Part shown: positions 5,515 through 6,099 of the stretch, in pieces
Layout: each line of letters opens with the position of its first letter
How positions within the stretch are numbered: the first letter of the stretch is position 1
NCBI GenBank assembly: GCA_017621905.1
Contig: JAGASC010000053.1
Location: 1-6,099 of the forward strand
From: Roseburia sp.
GTDB lineage: Bacteria; Bacillota; Clostridia; Lachnospirales; Lachnospiraceae
Direction of reading: 5' to 3'
Length of the DNA: 6,099 nucleotides
The notes under the pieces: generated by a model
The model's input: the letters and a program-made list of their open reading frames with translations, nothing else
Told to the model about the DNA's origin: nothing
Databases searched by the model: none
Translations under genes and position numbers: made by a program

Positions 5515-6099
5515 ATGTTAAATTTAGGAATAATTGGTTACGGCGGAAGAATGCATGATGTGATGAAGTGTATTCTACAATATCCGGATGTCAGGCTGGC
5601 TGCCATTACGGATATGAGAAATGATGAGCTTAAGGCAGAGATGGAAGAGAAGGGGTTTACGGGTATCCATTATTACACAGATGCCGAGGAAATGCTGCAG
5701 AAGGAGAAATTGGATGGAGTTTGTATCGGAACCAGATGTTCCAGTCATACTCATTTTGCATTACTTGTGGCAAAATACAATATCCCCATGTTTTTAGAAA
5801 AGCCGGTCTGCACCACCGAAGAAGATTTAGAACGTTTAAAAGGGATTTTGCATATCAATGATAAAGTTGTAGTGTCCTTTCCGCTGAGAATGACCAGACT
5901 GCTTCAGAAGGTAAAGGAAATTGTGGATTCCGGCAAGCTTGGTACCATTGAGCATGTTCAGGCATATAATAATGTTCCTTATGGACGAGGCTATTATCAT
6001 AAATGGTATCGGGATGAAAAGGAAACAGGAGGACTCTTTCTGCAGAAGGCAACCCATGATTTGGACTATATTAATTATTTACTGGGAGATAATAAACCC
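5515..6099 (+). CDS. Gfo/Idh/MocA family NAD(P)-dependent oxidoreductase, 3'-truncated by the window edge
   Basis: The frame is open from the ATG at 5515 to the right edge and gives the first 195 residues of a protein that in this family is usually about 330-400 long. The N-terminal Rossmann motif is GIIGYGGRM (5-13). Further family landmarks are an acidic end of the second strand (ITDM, 31-34), the EKPV motif (95-98, with the conserved Lys96), and the start of the C-terminal domain carrying GGLFLQKATHDLDYINYLLG (172-191) with the conserved active-site histidine (His181). Members reversibly oxidise or reduce hydroxyl/keto groups of sugars, inositols and nucleotide sugars; the substrate cannot be assigned here. 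A loose AGGAAAG (5499-5505) precedes the start. It follows nagA by 53 nt on the same strand without a terminator, so it is probably in the operon and may act on the same amino sugar. Confidence 0.9.
   Translation, partial: MLNLGIIGYGGRMHDVMKCILQYPDVRLAAITDMRNDELKAEMEEKGFTGIHYYTDAEEMLQKEKLDGVCIGTRCSSHTHFALLVAKYNIPMFLEKPVCTTEEDLERLKGILHINDKVVVSFPLRMTRLLQKVKEIVDSGKLGTIEHVQAYNNVPYGRGYYHKWYRDEKETGGLFLQKATHDLDYINYLLGDNKP

Noticed and set aside
5836..6057. Two overlapping short - strand frames inside the oxidoreductase gene.
   Set aside because: The + strand frame carries the full Gfo/Idh/MocA motif set through this stretch, so these are shadows.

Overview
The window looks like a chromosomal piece of a gut-type Firmicute of class Clostridia, probably Lachnospiraceae. 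This is inferred from moderate-to-low GC content, Shine-Dalgarno starts, a membrane-anchored beta-propeller protein of a family common there, and an AraC-regulated amino-sugar operon with Firmicutes-like NagA and NagB relatives. No database search was possible, so the taxonomy is a judgement.

Layout. (1) Positions 2-2338, + strand: a beta-propeller protein with an acidic cytoplasmic tail and one membrane anchor. Its reading frame is open to the left edge, so the true start is probably outside the window. (2) 2381-2415: a perfect 14-bp hairpin between two convergent genes, probably a bidirectional terminator. (3) 2428-3234, - strand: an AraC-family regulator with an N-terminal cupin-like domain. 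(4) 3235-3450: a divergent control region with a near-consensus promoter for the regulator, a weaker extended -10 promoter for the operon, and two inverted repeats. (5) 3451-4299, 4301-5461 and 5515 to the right edge, + strand: a glucosamine-6-phosphate deaminase (NagB)-like protein, an N-acetylglucosamine-6-phosphate deacetylase (NagA)-like protein, and the first 195 codons of a Gfo/Idh/MocA NAD(P)-dependent oxidoreductase.

How the genes may work together. The AraC protein probably senses a sugar and controls the divergent operon. In the classical pathway NagA removes acetate from GlcNAc-6-P and NagB converts GlcN-6-P to fructose-6-P and ammonia. Here both enzymes keep their catalytic motifs, but both depart from the textbook sequence where the substrate phosphate is bound, and they sit next to a sugar-type dehydrogenase. 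The most interesting reading is a variant amino-sugar pathway acting on a modified, differently phosphorylated or unphosphorylated substrate. That is a hypothesis, not a demonstrated function.

No tRNA, rRNA, CRISPR array, insertion sequence or attachment site was seen.
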